Part shown: positions 9,272 through 18,597 of the stretch, one piece after another | Numbering within the stretch: the first letter of the stretch is position 1 | How the letters are laid out: every line of letters starts with the position of its first letter | Assembly (NCBI RefSeq): GCF_900111245.1 | Contig: NZ_FOGO01000014.1 | Coordinates: forward strand, 62,001-126,000 | Direction of reading: 5' to 3' | Length of the DNA stretch: 64,000 bases | Origin: Streptomyces qinglanensis | GTDB taxonomy: Bacteria > Actinomycetota > Actinomycetes > Streptomycetales > Streptomycetaceae | Program-made: the position numbers and the translations under genes | The notes under the pieces: generated by a model | The model's input: the letters and a program-made list of their open reading frames with translations, nothing else | What the model was told of the DNA's origin: nothing | Database searches by the model: none

Positions 9272-10138
9272 GTGGCCTCAGCGGCGGACGTGCTCGGCGA
9301 GGTGCTGGCGGACCTGCGCGCCGAGAGCGCGGAGGCGGACCGGCTGGTCGCGGACCTGCCCGCGGAGCGCTGGACGGCGGCCACACCGGCCGCCGGCTGG
9401 ACGGTCGCCCACCAGATCGCCCACCTGGCCTGGACGGACGAGCAGGCGCTGCTCTCCGCGACCGACCCGGCGGCCTTCCGCCGCCGGGTGGAGGAGATGG
9501 CGGCCCGTCCCGACGCGGCGGCGACCTTCATCGACGACACCGCGGCCGAGGGCGCCCGGCTGCCGCCCGCCGAACTCCTGGCCCGCTGGCGGACCGGACG
9601 CACCGCGCTGGCCGAAGCGCTGGCCGCGGTGCCGGCCACGCAGCCGCCGGGGACGCGGCTGCCCTGGTTCGGGACGTCGATGAGCGCGGCGAGCATGGCG
9701 ACCGCGCGGCTGATGGAGACCTGGGCGCACGGCACCGACGTCGCCGACGCGCTCGGCGCCGCACGCGAGCCGACCGCCCGGCTGCGGCACATCGTCCGCA
9801 TCGGGGTGCGCGCCCGCGACTTCGGCTACGCCGCGCACGGACTCCGTCCGCCCGCCGAGCCGTTCCGCGTGGAGGTGACCGGACCCGGCGGCGAGGTGTG
9901 GGCCCACGGCCCCGAGGACGCGGCGCAGCGGGTGACCGGCAGCGCCCTGGACTTCTGCCTGCTGGCCACCCAGCGGGTGCACCGCGACGACACCGCGCTG
10001 CGGGCCGAGGGCACCGAGGCGGAACGCTGGCTGGGCATCGCGCAGGCGTTCGCGGGGCCGCCCGGCACCGGCCGGGCGGCGGGCGGCCGGCCGGCGGGCG
10101 GCCGCCCGGTGCGGGAGGGACGGGAGGGAGAGGCATGA
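9272..10138 (+). CDS. TIGR03084-type metal-binding protein (DinB / mycothiol maleylpyruvate isomerase fold)
   Basis: This 288-residue protein has the four-helix DinB/MDMPI domain in its N-terminal half, with the metal-ligand-like histidines in WTVAHQIAHLAWTD and METWAHGTDVADALG. Families with this fold use mycothiol or a metal, but the reaction here is not known. The GTG at 9272 is chosen because GGAGGGAGG ends about six bases before it; longer in-frame starts lack such a site. The stop overlaps the next start (ATGA). Its place at the head of an acyl-CoA operon is conserved enough in actinomycetes that it probably takes part in the same pathway. Confidence 0.82.
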   Translation: MASAADVLGEVLADLRAESAEADRLVADLPAERWTAATPAAGWTVAHQIAHLAWTDEQALLSATDPAAFRRRVEEMAARPDAAATFIDDTAAEGARLPPAELLARWRTGRTALAEALAAVPATQPPGTRLPWFGTSMSAASMATARLMETWAHGTDVADALGAAREPTARLRHIVRIGVRARDFGYAAHGLRPPAEPFRVEVTGPGGEVWAHGPEDAAQRVTGSALDFCLLATQRVHRDDTALRAEGTEAERWLGIAQAFAGPPGTGRAAGGRPAGGRPVREGREGEA

Positions 10139-11970
10139 CGGCACCGGAGCCCGCCCCCCGCGAGCCGCTGCGGATCGGGAACGCCTCCGGCTTCTACGGC
10201 GACCGCGCCGACGCGCTCACCGAGATGCTGACCGGCGGCCCGCTGGACGTCCTCACCGGCGACTACCTCGCCGAGCTGACCATGCTGATCCTGGGCCGCG
10301 ACCGGCTCAAGGACCCCGCACGCGGCTACGCCAGGACGTTCCTGCGGCAGTTGGAGACGGGACTGGGCCTGGCCCGGGACCGCGGCGTCACCCTCGTCAC
10401 CAACGCGGGCGGCCTCAACCCGGCGGCCCTCGCCGACGCGGTACGGGAGTTGAGCGAACGCGTCGGCGTGCCCGCGCGGGTCGCCCACGTGGAGGGCGAC
10501 GACCTGCTCGCCGCAGGCGACTGGGGCGAGGGCGTGCTGACGGCCAACGCCTACCTGGGCGGCGCCGGGATCAGCGCCTGCCTGCGGGCCGGTGCCGATG
10601 TCGTCGTCACCGGGCGGGTGGCCGACGCCTCGCTGGTCAGCGGCTGCGCCGCGGCGCACTTCGGCTGGGCCGACGACGACTGGGACCGGCTCGCCGGAGC
10701 CGTCGTCGCCGGGCACGTCCTGGAGTGCGGGACGCAGGCGACCGGTGGCAACTACGCCTTCTTCGTACGGGACGGGATCGACATGCGGCACCCCGGCTTC
10801 CCGCTCGCGGAACTCGCGGAGGACGGCTCCGCGGTGCTCACCAAACACCCCGGGACCGGCGGCGCGGTCACCGTCGGCACCGTCACGGCGCAACTCCTCT
10901 ACGAGACAGCGGGGCCGCGCTATCCGGGCCCCGACGTGACCGCCCGCCTGGACTCCGTGCGGCTCAGCCAGGCGGGCACCGACCGGGTGCGGATCGAGGG
11001 CGTCCGGGGCGAGCCCCGCCCGGACAGCCTCAAGGTCGGCCTCACCCGGCTGGGCGGCTACCGCAACGAGGTCACCTTCGTGCTGACCGGGCTCGACGTG
11101 CCCGCCAAGGCGGACCTGGTGCGCGAGCAGCTGGAGGCCGCCCTCTCCCGCCCCGGGGTGCGGCGCCCGGCCCAGGTGGACTGGAGCCTCGCCCGCACCG
11201 ACCGGCCCGACGCCGCGGCCGAGGAGGAGGCCAGCGCGCTGCTGCGGCTGGTGGTGCGGGACCCGGAGGAGAGCGCGGTCGGCCGCGCCGTCTCCGGCCC
11301 GGCGATCGAGTTGGCGCTCGCGAGCTACCCCGGCTTCCATGTGACGGCCCCGCCCGCGCGCGGGGCGCCGTACGGTGTTTTCGAGGCGGCGTACGCGGAC
11401 GCGGGGTCGGTGCCGCACGTGGCGGTGCTGCCGGACGGCACGCGGCTGGACGTCTCCTTCCCCGCCGCCGCTCCCCGGCGGCAGCCGACCGGGTCGCCGG
11501 ACGACGGGCAGCCGACCGGGTCGCCGGACGTCCCGACCGGGCCGCCGGACGACGCGTCGCAGCCCGCGCCCTCGACCTCGACCTCGACCGAAGAGCCCCC
11601 GTCCGAAGTGCCTCCGCCCGGCGCCCCGGCCACCCGCCGGGCCCCGCTCGGCCTGGTCGCCGGGGCCCGCAGCGGCGACAAGGGCGGGAGCGCCAACATC
11701 GGGGTGTGGGCGTACGGCGCGGACCCGGACCTCTACGCGTGGCTGCGCGAGACCCTGACCACCGACCGGCTGCGTGCGCTCCTGCCCGAGGTGCGGGAGC
11801 TGTCCGTCACCCGGCACGAGTTCCGCAACCTCGCAGCGCTCAACTTCGTGATCGACGGCATCCTCGGCGACGGCGTGGCCGCGCAGCACCGGTTCGACCC
11901 GCAGGCCAAGGCGCTCGGCGAATGGCTGCGCGCCCGCCACCTCGACATACCGGAGGTGTTCCTCCCATGA
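10135..11970 (+). CDS. atuA: Acyclic terpene utilization protein AtuA family
   Basis: The 611-residue product begins PLRIGNASGFYGDRADALTEML, the start of the AtuA (DUF1446) domain, which runs to about residue 440. A second small domain begins at APLGLVAGARSGDKGGSANIG (about residue 502) and is the C-terminal ferredoxin-like part of the family. The two are joined by a Pro/Ser/Thr-rich linker with repeated PTGSPDD units. AtuA is required for growth on citronellol or geraniol in Pseudomonas, but its reaction is unknown. It overlaps both neighbours by ATGA, and a carboxylase pair follows directly, as in atu gene clusters. Confidence 0.88.
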   Translation: MTAPEPAPREPLRIGNASGFYGDRADALTEMLTGGPLDVLTGDYLAELTMLILGRDRLKDPARGYARTFLRQLETGLGLARDRGVTLVTNAGGLNPAALADAVRELSERVGVPARVAHVEGDDLLAAGDWGEGVLTANAYLGGAGISACLRAGADVVVTGRVADASLVSGCAAAHFGWADDDWDRLAGAVVAGHVLECGTQATGGNYAFFVRDGIDMRHPGFPLAELAEDGSAVLTKHPGTGGAVTVGTVTAQLLYETAGPRYPGPDVTARLDSVRLSQAGTDRVRIEGVRGEPRPDSLKVGLTRLGGYRNEVTFVLTGLDVPAKADLVREQLEAALSRPGVRRPAQVDWSLARTDRPDAAAEEEASALLRLVVRDPEESAVGRAVSGPAIELALASYPGFHVTAPPARGAPYGVFEAAYADAGSVPHVAVLPDGTRLDVSFPAAAPRRQPTGSPDDGQPTGSPDVPTGPPDDASQPAPSTSTSTEEPPSEVPPPGAPATRRAPLGLVAGARSGDKGGSANIGVWAYGADPDLYAWLRETLTTDRLRALLPEVRELSVTRHEFRNLAALNFVIDGILGDGVAAQHRFDPQAKALGEWLRARHLDIPEVFLP

Positions 11971-13712
11971 GCCCAGCGACGAGCCCCGGCCCGGTCGGCA
12001 CCGCGCCCGGCCCCGCGTCCGCGCCGGGTCCCGCGTCCGGCCCCGCCCCCGGTCCCCCTCCCGGCACCGGCCCCGGCATCGGCACCGGGCCCGCGGGACC
12101 GCCCGGCCCGGCGGCCCTCCGCAGCGCCCTGGACACCGCGGCGCCGGAATACGCCGACAACCGCGCCGCGATGCTCGGCAAACTGGCCGAACTCGACACC
12201 GAGCAGGCCGCGGCGCTCGCCGGCGGCGGCGAGAAGTATCTGACACGGCACCGCGAACGCGGCAAGCTCCCGGCCCGCGAGCGGATCGAACTGCTCCTCG
12301 ACCCGGACACCCCGTTCCTGGAGCTGTCGCCGCTCGCCGCGTGGGGCAGCGACTACACCACCGGCGCCTCGCTGGTGGCCGGGATCGGCGTCGTCGAGGG
12401 CGTCGAGTGTCTGATCACCGCGAACGACCCCACCGTCCGGGGCGGCGCCAGCAACCCGTGGACGATGAAGAAGGCGCTGCGGGCCAACGAGATCGCCTAC
12501 GCCAACCGGCTGCCCTGCATCAGCCTGGTGGAGAGCGGCGGCGCCGACCTGCCCAGCCAGAAGGAGATCTTCATCCCCGGGGGCGCCCTCTTCCGGGACC
12601 TCACCCGGCTCTCCGAGGCGGGCATCCCCACCATCGCCGTGGTGTTCGGCAACTCGACGGCGGGCGGCGCCTACATCCCCGGCATGTCGGACCACGTCAT
12701 CATGGTCAAGGACCGTGCCAAGGTGTTCCTCGGCGGGCCGCCGCTGGTGAAGATGGCCACCGGCGAGGAGGCCGACGACGAGGAGCTGGGCGGCGCCGAC
12801 ATGCACGCCCGCACCTCCGGGCTGGCCGACCACTACGCGCTCGACGAACCCGACGCGCTGCGCCGCGCCCGCCGCGTCGTCGCCCGGCTCAACTGGCGCA
12901 AGGCGCACCCCGACCCGGACCCGGCCACCGTGCGCGAGCCGCTGTACGACCCCGAGGAGCTGCTGGGGGTGGTGCCCGGCGAGCTGAAGGTGCCGTTCGA
13001 CCCGCGCGAGGTGATCGCCCGGATCGTGGACGGCTCGGAGTTCGACGCGTTCAAACCGCTGTACGGGACGAGCCTGGTGACCGGCTGGGCCCGGCTGCAC
13101 GGCTACCCGGTCGGCATCCTCGCCAACGCGCAGGGCGTGCTCTTCAGCGAGGAGTCGCAGAAAGCCACCCAGTTCATCCAGTTGGCCAACCAGCGCGACA
13201 TCCCGCTGCTGTTCCTGCACAACACCACCGGCTACATGGTCGGCACGGAGTACGAGCAGGGCGGCATCGTCAAACACGGCTCGATGATGATCAACGCCGT
13301 CTCCAACTCGAAGGTGCCGCACCTGTCGGTGCTGCTGGGCGCCAGCTACGGCGCCGGCCACTACGGGATGTGCGGCCGCGCCTACGACCCCCGCTTCCTG
13401 TTCGCCTGGCCCAGCGCCAAGTCCGCGGTCATGGGCCCGCAGCAGCTCGCGGGCGTGCTGTCGATCGTGATGCGGGAGTCGGCCGCGGCCAAGGGCAAGG
13501 AGTTCGACGAGGAGGCGGACGCCGGACTGCGGGCCATGGTCGAGCAGCAGATCGAGAGCGAGTCGCTGCCGATGTTCCTCTCGGGCCGCCTCTACGACGA
13601 CGGCGTCATCGACCCGCGCGACACCCGCACCGTCCTCGGCGTCTGCCTGTCCGCCATCCACACCGCGCCGGTGGCCGGGGCCCGCGGCGGCTTCGGCATC
13701 TTCCGGATGTGA
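11967..13712 (+). CDS. Acyl-CoA carboxylase beta subunit (carboxyltransferase, methylcrotonyl/geranyl-CoA type)
   Basis: This 581-residue protein is the carboxyltransferase half of a biotin-dependent acyl-CoA carboxylase. It transfers CO2 from carboxybiotin to an unsaturated acyl-CoA such as 3-methylcrotonyl- or geranyl-CoA. Family sequence starts near residue 50; before it is a 45-residue Pro/Gly/Ala tail (PGPASGPAPGPPPGTGPG). Core motifs are GGASNPWTMKKALRANEIAY, LVESGGADLPSQKEIFIPGG, and GASYGAGHYGMCGRAYDPRF. The ATG overlaps the AtuA stop and has GGAGGTG nine bases upstream. The gene sits between AtuA and the biotin carboxylase, which supports an Atu/Liu-type role. Confidence 0.9.
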   Translation: MSPATSPGPVGTAPGPASAPGPASGPAPGPPPGTGPGIGTGPAGPPGPAALRSALDTAAPEYADNRAAMLGKLAELDTEQAAALAGGGEKYLTRHRERGKLPARERIELLLDPDTPFLELSPLAAWGSDYTTGASLVAGIGVVEGVECLITANDPTVRGGASNPWTMKKALRANEIAYANRLPCISLVESGGADLPSQKEIFIPGGALFRDLTRLSEAGIPTIAVVFGNSTAGGAYIPGMSDHVIMVKDRAKVFLGGPPLVKMATGEEADDEELGGADMHARTSGLADHYALDEPDALRRARRVVARLNWRKAHPDPDPATVREPLYDPEELLGVVPGELKVPFDPREVIARIVDGSEFDAFKPLYGTSLVTGWARLHGYPVGILANAQGVLFSEESQKATQFIQLANQRDIPLLFLHNTTGYMVGTEYEQGGIVKHGSMMINAVSNSKVPHLSVLLGASYGAGHYGMCGRAYDPRFLFAWPSAKSAVMGPQQLAGVLSIVMRESAAAKGKEFDEEADAGLRAMVEQQIESESLPMFLSGRLYDDGVIDPRDTRTVLGVCLSAIHTAPVAGARGGFGIFRM

Positions 13713-13741
13713 GCCGCGCACCGTCGCAGAGGGAGCAGCGA

Positions 13742-15709
13742 ATGATCCAGTCCGTCCTCGTCGCCAACCGCGGCGAGATCGCCCGGCGCGTCTTCCGCAC
13801 CTGCCGCGAACTGGGCATCGCCACCGTCGCCGTGCACTCCGACGCGGACGCCGAGGCCCCGCACGTCCGCGAGGCCGACGCCGCCGTGCCGCTGCCCGGC
13901 AGCGCCCCCGGCGACACCTATCTGCGCGGCGACCTCGTGGTGCGGGCCGCCCTCGCCGCGGGCGCCGACGCCGTCCACCCCGGCTACGGCTTCCTCTCCG
14001 AGAACGCCGGCTTCGCCCGCGCCGTCCAGGACGCCGGACTGGTGTGGATCGGGCCGCCGCCCGCCGCGATCGAGGCCATGGCCTCCAAGACCGCCGCCAA
14101 GAAACTGCTGGCCGGCACCGGGGTGCCGCTGCCGCCGTCGCTGGAGCCGGACCGGGTGCGGGAGGCCGACCTGCCGGTGCTGGTCAAGGCCGCGGCGGGC
14201 GGCGGCGGCCGCGGCATGCGCGTGGTGCGCGACCGTGCCGCGCTGGACGGCGAACTCGCCGCGGCCCGCGCCGAGGCGGCCGCCGCCTTCGGGGACGGCG
14301 ACGTCTTCGTCGAGCCCTATCTGGAGCGCGGCCGGCACGTCGAGGTGCAGGTGCTCGCCGACGGCCACGGCACCGTCTGGGCACTGGGCACCCGCGACTG
14401 CTCGCTCCAGCGGCGCCACCAGAAGGTCGTCGAGGAGGCGCCCGCACCCGGGCTGGACGACGCACTGCGCGCGACCCTGGAGGAGGCGGCCGTCGCCGTC
14501 GCCCGCACCGTCGACTACACGGGCGCGGGCACCGTCGAGTTCCTCGTCTCCGACCGGGGCGAGCCCTCCTTCCTGGAGATGAACACCCGCCTCCAGGTCG
14601 AGCACCCGGTCACCGAGGCCGTGTTCGGCCTCGACCTGGTCGCCCAGCAGATCCGGATCGCCGAGGGCGCGGCCCTCCCCGCCGAGGGCCCGCCCGCCGC
14701 GCACGGCCACGCGGTCGAGGCCCGGCTGTACGCGGAGGACCCGGCCCGCGACTGGGCGCCGCAGACCGGACGGCTGTGGCGGCTGGCGATCCCGGGGACC
14801 GGCGCCGGACACCTGCGCGTCGACTCCGGTGTCGAGGACGGCGACCTGATCGGCATCCACTACGACCCGATGCTCGCCAAGGTCGTCGCCTGGGCGCCGA
14901 CCCGCGAGGCCGCCGTACGGAAACTCGCCCGCGCCCTGGAGCAGGCGGCCGTGCACGGGCCGGTCACCAACCGGGACCTGCTGGTGCGGTCGCTGCGCCA
15001 CCCCGACTTCACCGACGTCGCCGCGGGCCGCCTCGACACCGGCTTCTACGCACGCCACCTCGCCGAACTCACCGCGCCCGGACCCGCGGACGCGCCGGAC
15101 GGCGCCGGGCACGCGGTACTGGCCGCCGCGCTGGCCGAGGCCGTACGGGACGCGCCCGGCAGGCCGCGGCTCGCCGCACGGGTCGGCGGCTGGCGCAATC
15201 TGCCCTCGGCCCCGGCGAGCCGCCGCTACTTCGACGGCGACGGCACCGAGCACGAGGTGCGGTACGTGTGGGGCCGCGGCGGCGTCGCACCGGAGCCCGC
15301 CGCGCACCCCGGGGTGCGGGCCGTCGCCGTCCGCGCGGACCACGTCGTCCTGGAGGCGGACGGGGTGCGGCGGGGGTTCGACGTCGCGGTGCACGGCGAC
15401 CGCGTCTTCGCCGGACGCCACGCCTTCACCGCCCAGCCGCGGCTCGCCGAGCCCGCCGCCGACACCGCGCCCGGCTCGCTGCTCGCCCAACTGCCCGGAA
15501 CCGTCGTCCGGGTGGCCGAGGGAATCGCCGAGGGCGCCGAGGTCGCCGCCGGTCAGCCGCTGCTGTGGCTGGAGGCCATGAAGATGGAGCACCGCGTGCT
15601 GGCCCCCGCCGACGGGACGGTCACCGAACTGCGGGTCGCCGTCGGCCGGCAGGTCGAAGTGGGCGCCGTGCTCGCCGTCGTCACCCCACCAGCAGCCGCC
15701 ACCCCATGA
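13742..15709 (+). CDS. Acyl-CoA carboxylase alpha subunit (biotin carboxylase plus biotin carrier)
   Basis: This 655-residue protein carries biotin carboxylase (about 1-445), a linker domain, and a C-terminal biotinyl domain. The start MIQSVLVANRGEIARRVFRTC is typical. The ATP-grasp glycine loop is KAAAGGGGRGMRVV, the catalytic region includes FLEMNTRLQVEHPVTE, and the biotin attachment lysine is K614 in EAMKMEH. It charges biotin with bicarbonate for the carboxyltransferase encoded just upstream. The start ATG follows GAGGGAGCAG. A 151-bp spacer with short repeats separates it from the next gene, the only sizeable gap in this operon. Confidence 0.94.
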   Translation: MIQSVLVANRGEIARRVFRTCRELGIATVAVHSDADAEAPHVREADAAVPLPGSAPGDTYLRGDLVVRAALAAGADAVHPGYGFLSENAGFARAVQDAGLVWIGPPPAAIEAMASKTAAKKLLAGTGVPLPPSLEPDRVREADLPVLVKAAAGGGGRGMRVVRDRAALDGELAAARAEAAAAFGDGDVFVEPYLERGRHVEVQVLADGHGTVWALGTRDCSLQRRHQKVVEEAPAPGLDDALRATLEEAAVAVARTVDYTGAGTVEFLVSDRGEPSFLEMNTRLQVEHPVTEAVFGLDLVAQQIRIAEGAALPAEGPPAAHGHAVEARLYAEDPARDWAPQTGRLWRLAIPGTGAGHLRVDSGVEDGDLIGIHYDPMLAKVVAWAPTREAAVRKLARALEQAAVHGPVTNRDLLVRSLRHPDFTDVAAGRLDTGFYARHLAELTAPGPADAPDGAGHAVLAAALAEAVRDAPGRPRLAARVGGWRNLPSAPASRRYFDGDGTEHEVRYVWGRGGVAPEPAAHPGVRAVAVRADHVVLEADGVRRGFDVAVHGDRVFAGRHAFTAQPRLAEPAADTAPGSLLAQLPGTVVRVAEGIAEGAEVAAGQPLLWLEAMKMEHRVLAPADGTVTELRVAVGRQVEVGAVLAVVTPPAAATP

Positions 15710-15860
15710 ACCGGCACGCCACGCGTCGGCAGTCCACGAGCCGTCAGTCCACAAGCCGGCGTTCCACGAGCCGTCGCCACCCCATGACAGGGCTCCGGCC
15801 CGCGGCCCGCGTGGCCGGGACCGAGCCGCAACCGTGCCAGCAACCCTCAGGGAGTCGCAC
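15710..15860 (+). repeat. Spacer with short direct repeats
   Basis: This 151-bp gap contains several imperfect copies of a CCACRAGCCGTC-like unit between 15725 and 15775. The 11-mer CCACCCCATGA occurs at the stop codon of the carboxylase gene and again near 15777. Both copies include an ATG that is not followed by a recognisable protein. No hairpin or gene was seen. The pattern looks like slippage between repeated sequences. Confidence 0.4.
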
Positions 15861-17027
15861 ATGACCGGCCTGATCGAAACCGAGGAGCACGCCGCACTGC
15901 GCGCATCGGTCGCCGCACTCGGCAAGCGCTACGGCCGCGACTACTTCGCGCAGGTCGTCGCGGACGGCAAGCACACCGACGAACTGTGGGCGGAGGCCGC
16001 GAAGCTCGGCTACCTGGGAGTCAACCTGCCCGAGGAGTACGGAGGCGGCGGCAGCGGCATCCAGGAGCTGTCCATCGTGCTGGAGGAACTCGGCGCCGCG
16101 GGCTGCCCGCTGCTGATGCTGGTCGTCTCCCCGGCCATCTGCGGCACGGTGATAGCCCGCTTCGGCACCCAGGAGCAGCGGCGCGCCTGGCTGCCCGGAC
16201 TGGCCGACGGTACCCGGAAGATGGCCTTCGGCATCACCGAACCGGACGCCGGCTCCAACTCGCACCGCATCACGACCACGGCCCGCCGCGACCCGGCCAC
16301 CGGCGACTGGCTGCTGACCGGCCGGAAGGTCTTCATCTCCGGCGTCGACATCGCCGACGCCACACTGATCGTGGGCCGCACCGAGGACGCCAGGACGGGG
16401 AAGCTCAAGCCCTGCCTGTTCGTCGTCCCCCGCGACACCCCCGGCTTCACCTACAACATGATCGACATGGCGGTCGACGCACCGGAGAAGCAGTTCGAAC
16501 TGGTGCTGGACGACGTGCGCCTCCCGGCCGACGCGCTGGTCGGCGACGAGGACGCCGGGCTGCTCCAACTCTTCGCCGGGCTCAACCCCGAACGCATCAT
16601 GACGGCCGCGTTCGCCCTGGGCATGGCCCGCTGGTCGCTCGAGCGGGCACTGGAGTACGCCCGCACCCGCCAGGTGTGGAAGGAGCCGATCGGCGCCCAC
16701 CAGGCCATCGCCCACCCGCTGGCCCAGGCGCACATCGAGGTGGAGTGCGCACGGCTGATGATGCAGAAGGCGGCCCGGCTCTACGACGCGGGCGACGACA
16801 CCGGCGCCGGCGAGGCCGCGAACATGGCCAAATACGCCGCGGGGGAAGCATGCGTGCGGGCTGTGGACCAGGCGGTGCACACCCTCGGCGGCAACGGGCT
16901 CACCCGCGAGTACGGGCTCGCCGCGATGATCGCCGCGTCCCGGGTGACGCGGATCGCCCCGGTCAGCAGGGAGATGATCCTCAACTACGTCTCCCACCAG
17001 ACCCTCGGCCTGCCGAAGTCCTACTGA
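15861..17027 (+). CDS. Acyl-CoA dehydrogenase
   Basis: This 388-residue flavoprotein has the full ACAD fold. It would introduce the alpha-beta double bond in an acyl-CoA of the AtuA operon. The flavin-binding signature MAFGITEPDAGSNSHRITTTA is near residue 125. The C-terminal motif is HTLGGNGLTREYGL, and residues LNPERIMTAAFALGMARWSLERALEYA form the usual helix. Its ATG at 15861 has AGGGAGTC upstream. The stop codon shares a base with the start of the next gene (TGATG), so the two are coupled. Citronellyl-, isovaleryl- or another branched acyl-CoA is possible as substrate. Confidence 0.92.
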   Translation: MTGLIETEEHAALRASVAALGKRYGRDYFAQVVADGKHTDELWAEAAKLGYLGVNLPEEYGGGGSGIQELSIVLEELGAAGCPLLMLVVSPAICGTVIARFGTQEQRRAWLPGLADGTRKMAFGITEPDAGSNSHRITTTARRDPATGDWLLTGRKVFISGVDIADATLIVGRTEDARTGKLKPCLFVVPRDTPGFTYNMIDMAVDAPEKQFELVLDDVRLPADALVGDEDAGLLQLFAGLNPERIMTAAFALGMARWSLERALEYARTRQVWKEPIGAHQAIAHPLAQAHIEVECARLMMQKAARLYDAGDDTGAGEAANMAKYAAGEACVRAVDQAVHTLGGNGLTREYGLAAMIAASRVTRIAPVSREMILNYVSHQTLGLPKSY

Positions 17028-17812
17028 TGGCCGCGCCCGGGAGAACGCTGGGGACCGGCACCGCGAACGGCGTCCGCACCCTCACCCTCGACTCCCCGCA
17101 CAACCGCAACGCGCTCTCCACCCGTCTGGTGGCCGAGCTGTACGCGGAGCTGGAGCGCGCCGAGGCCGACCCCGGCGTCCGCGCCGTGCTGCTCACCCAC
17201 ACCGGCAACACCTTCTGCGCCGGTGCCGACCTGAGCGAGGCGCGCGCACACGACGGCCCGACGGACGCACCGCTGGAGCTGGCCCGCCTGCTGCGCACCG
17301 TGGTGGCCTTCCCCAAGCCCGTCGTCGCCCGGGTCAGCGGCCACGTCCGCGCGGGCGGCACCGGGCTGCTGGCGGCCTGCGACATCTCCGTCGCCGGTCC
17401 CGGCGCGACGTTCGCCTTCACGGAGGCCCGGATCGGGGTGGCCCCGGCGGTGATCTCCATGCCGGTGCTGCCGCGCACCGACCCGCGCGCGATGTCCCGC
17501 TACTACCTCACCGGCGAACGGTTCGGCCCGGCCGAGGCCGCCCGGATCGGCCTGATCACGCTGGCCGCCGACGACCCGGACGAGGCGCTGGCGCCCGTCC
17601 TGGACGGACTGCGGCAGGGCTCCCCGCAGGGCCTCGCGGAGTCGAAGCGGCTGGTCACCAGGGAGGTGCTGGCCGCCTTCGACCGGGACACCGGTACGCT
17701 CGCTGAACTGTCGGCGCGGCTGTTCGCGTCCGACGAGGCCCGCGAGGGCATGACGGCCTTTCTCGAACGACGGGAGCCCGAATGGGCAGTGCGGCAGGCG
17801 CCCGTGCGGTGA
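17027..17812 (+). CDS. Enoyl-CoA hydratase/isomerase family protein
   Basis: This crotonase-fold protein has 261 residues. It shows LDSPHNRNALSTRLVAEL near residue 18, the first oxyanion-hole segment FCAGADLSEAR near 65, and RAGGTGLLAACDISVAG near 105 as the second. In the operon it would hydrate the unsaturated acyl-CoA made by the carboxylase and dehydrogenase (an isohexenylglutaconyl- or methylglutaconyl-CoA hydratase is the natural candidate, by inference). Only a serine/glycine-rich context is seen where one catalytic glutamate is expected, so the exact reaction is uncertain. Confidence 0.9.
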   Translation: MAAPGRTLGTGTANGVRTLTLDSPHNRNALSTRLVAELYAELERAEADPGVRAVLLTHTGNTFCAGADLSEARAHDGPTDAPLELARLLRTVVAFPKPVVARVSGHVRAGGTGLLAACDISVAGPGATFAFTEARIGVAPAVISMPVLPRTDPRAMSRYYLTGERFGPAEAARIGLITLAADDPDEALAPVLDGLRQGSPQGLAESKRLVTREVLAAFDRDTGTLAELSARLFASDEAREGMTAFLERREPEWAVRQAPVR

Positions 17813-18561
17813 ACACACGGGCCGGGCGCGAACGGACGACGACCGGCGGCGCGGACGGCGCGCGCGGCGCCGCCGGGATCGCGGGCGCCGACGGGAGCGC
17901 GGCGCCGGCTGAGCAGGGCCGGACCGGACCTGAGCAGGGCCGGACCGGGGGTGCGGCGCCGGCCCGGCAGGACCGTACCGCCCGGGGCGCGGCGCCCAAG
18001 CAGGACCGCAGCCGCGCCACCCGGCAGCGCCTGCTGGAGTCCGCCGTGACCTGCCTGGCCGAACACGGCTGGTCGGGCAGCACGGTCAGCGTCGTCGCCG
18101 AGCACGCGGGCGTCTCCCGCGGCGCGGCCCAGCACCACTTCCCCACCCGCGAGGACCTCTTCACCGCCGCCGTCGAATACGTCGCCGAGGAACGCTCCCG
18201 CGCCCTGCGGGAGCTGCCCGCCCCGGCCGGCGCGCGTGCCGTCGTCGAGGCGCTGGTCGCCCTCTACACCGGGCCGCTCTTCCGCGCCGCGCTGCACCTG
18301 TGGGTCGCCGCCTCCAACGAGCCCCAGCTCGGCCCCCGCGTGACGGACCTGGAAGCCCGGATGGGACGCGAGACCCACCGCATGGCCGTCGACCTGCTCG
18401 GCGTGGACGAGCGCCGCCCCGGCGTCCGCGAGACCGTCCAGGGCCTCCTCGACATGGCCCGCGGCCTCGGCCTCGCCAACCTGCTCACCGACGACAGCGC
18501 CCGCCGCGAGCGCGTCGTGGCCCAGTGGGCTCGCCTCCTGGAGGACAGCCTGCGGGACTGA
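17782..18561 (+). CDS. TetR-family transcriptional regulator of the AtuA operon
   Basis: This 259-residue repressor has its helix-turn-helix at about residues 75-120 (TRQRLLESAVTCLAEHGW, then VVAEHAGVSRGAAQHHFPTRE). A 70-residue N-terminal extension rich in Gly, Ala, Arg and Thr with repeated GRTGPEQ-like units precedes it and is probably disordered. The start at 17782 overlaps the hydratase gene by 31 bp; a later in-frame start would remove part of the extension. It is probably the operon's own regulator acting at the palindrome at 9152 (inference). Confidence 0.88.
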   Translation: MGSAAGARAVNTRAGRERTTTGGADGARGAAGIAGADGSAAPAEQGRTGPEQGRTGGAAPARQDRTARGAAPKQDRSRATRQRLLESAVTCLAEHGWSGSTVSVVAEHAGVSRGAAQHHFPTREDLFTAAVEYVAEERSRALRELPAPAGARAVVEALVALYTGPLFRAALHLWVAASNEPQLGPRVTDLEARMGRETHRMAVDLLGVDERRPGVRETVQGLLDMARGLGLANLLTDDSARRERVVAQWARLLEDSLRD

Positions 18562-18597
18562 CCCGCGCGGCGGGCGCGGAGCGGGCACGGGCCGGGG

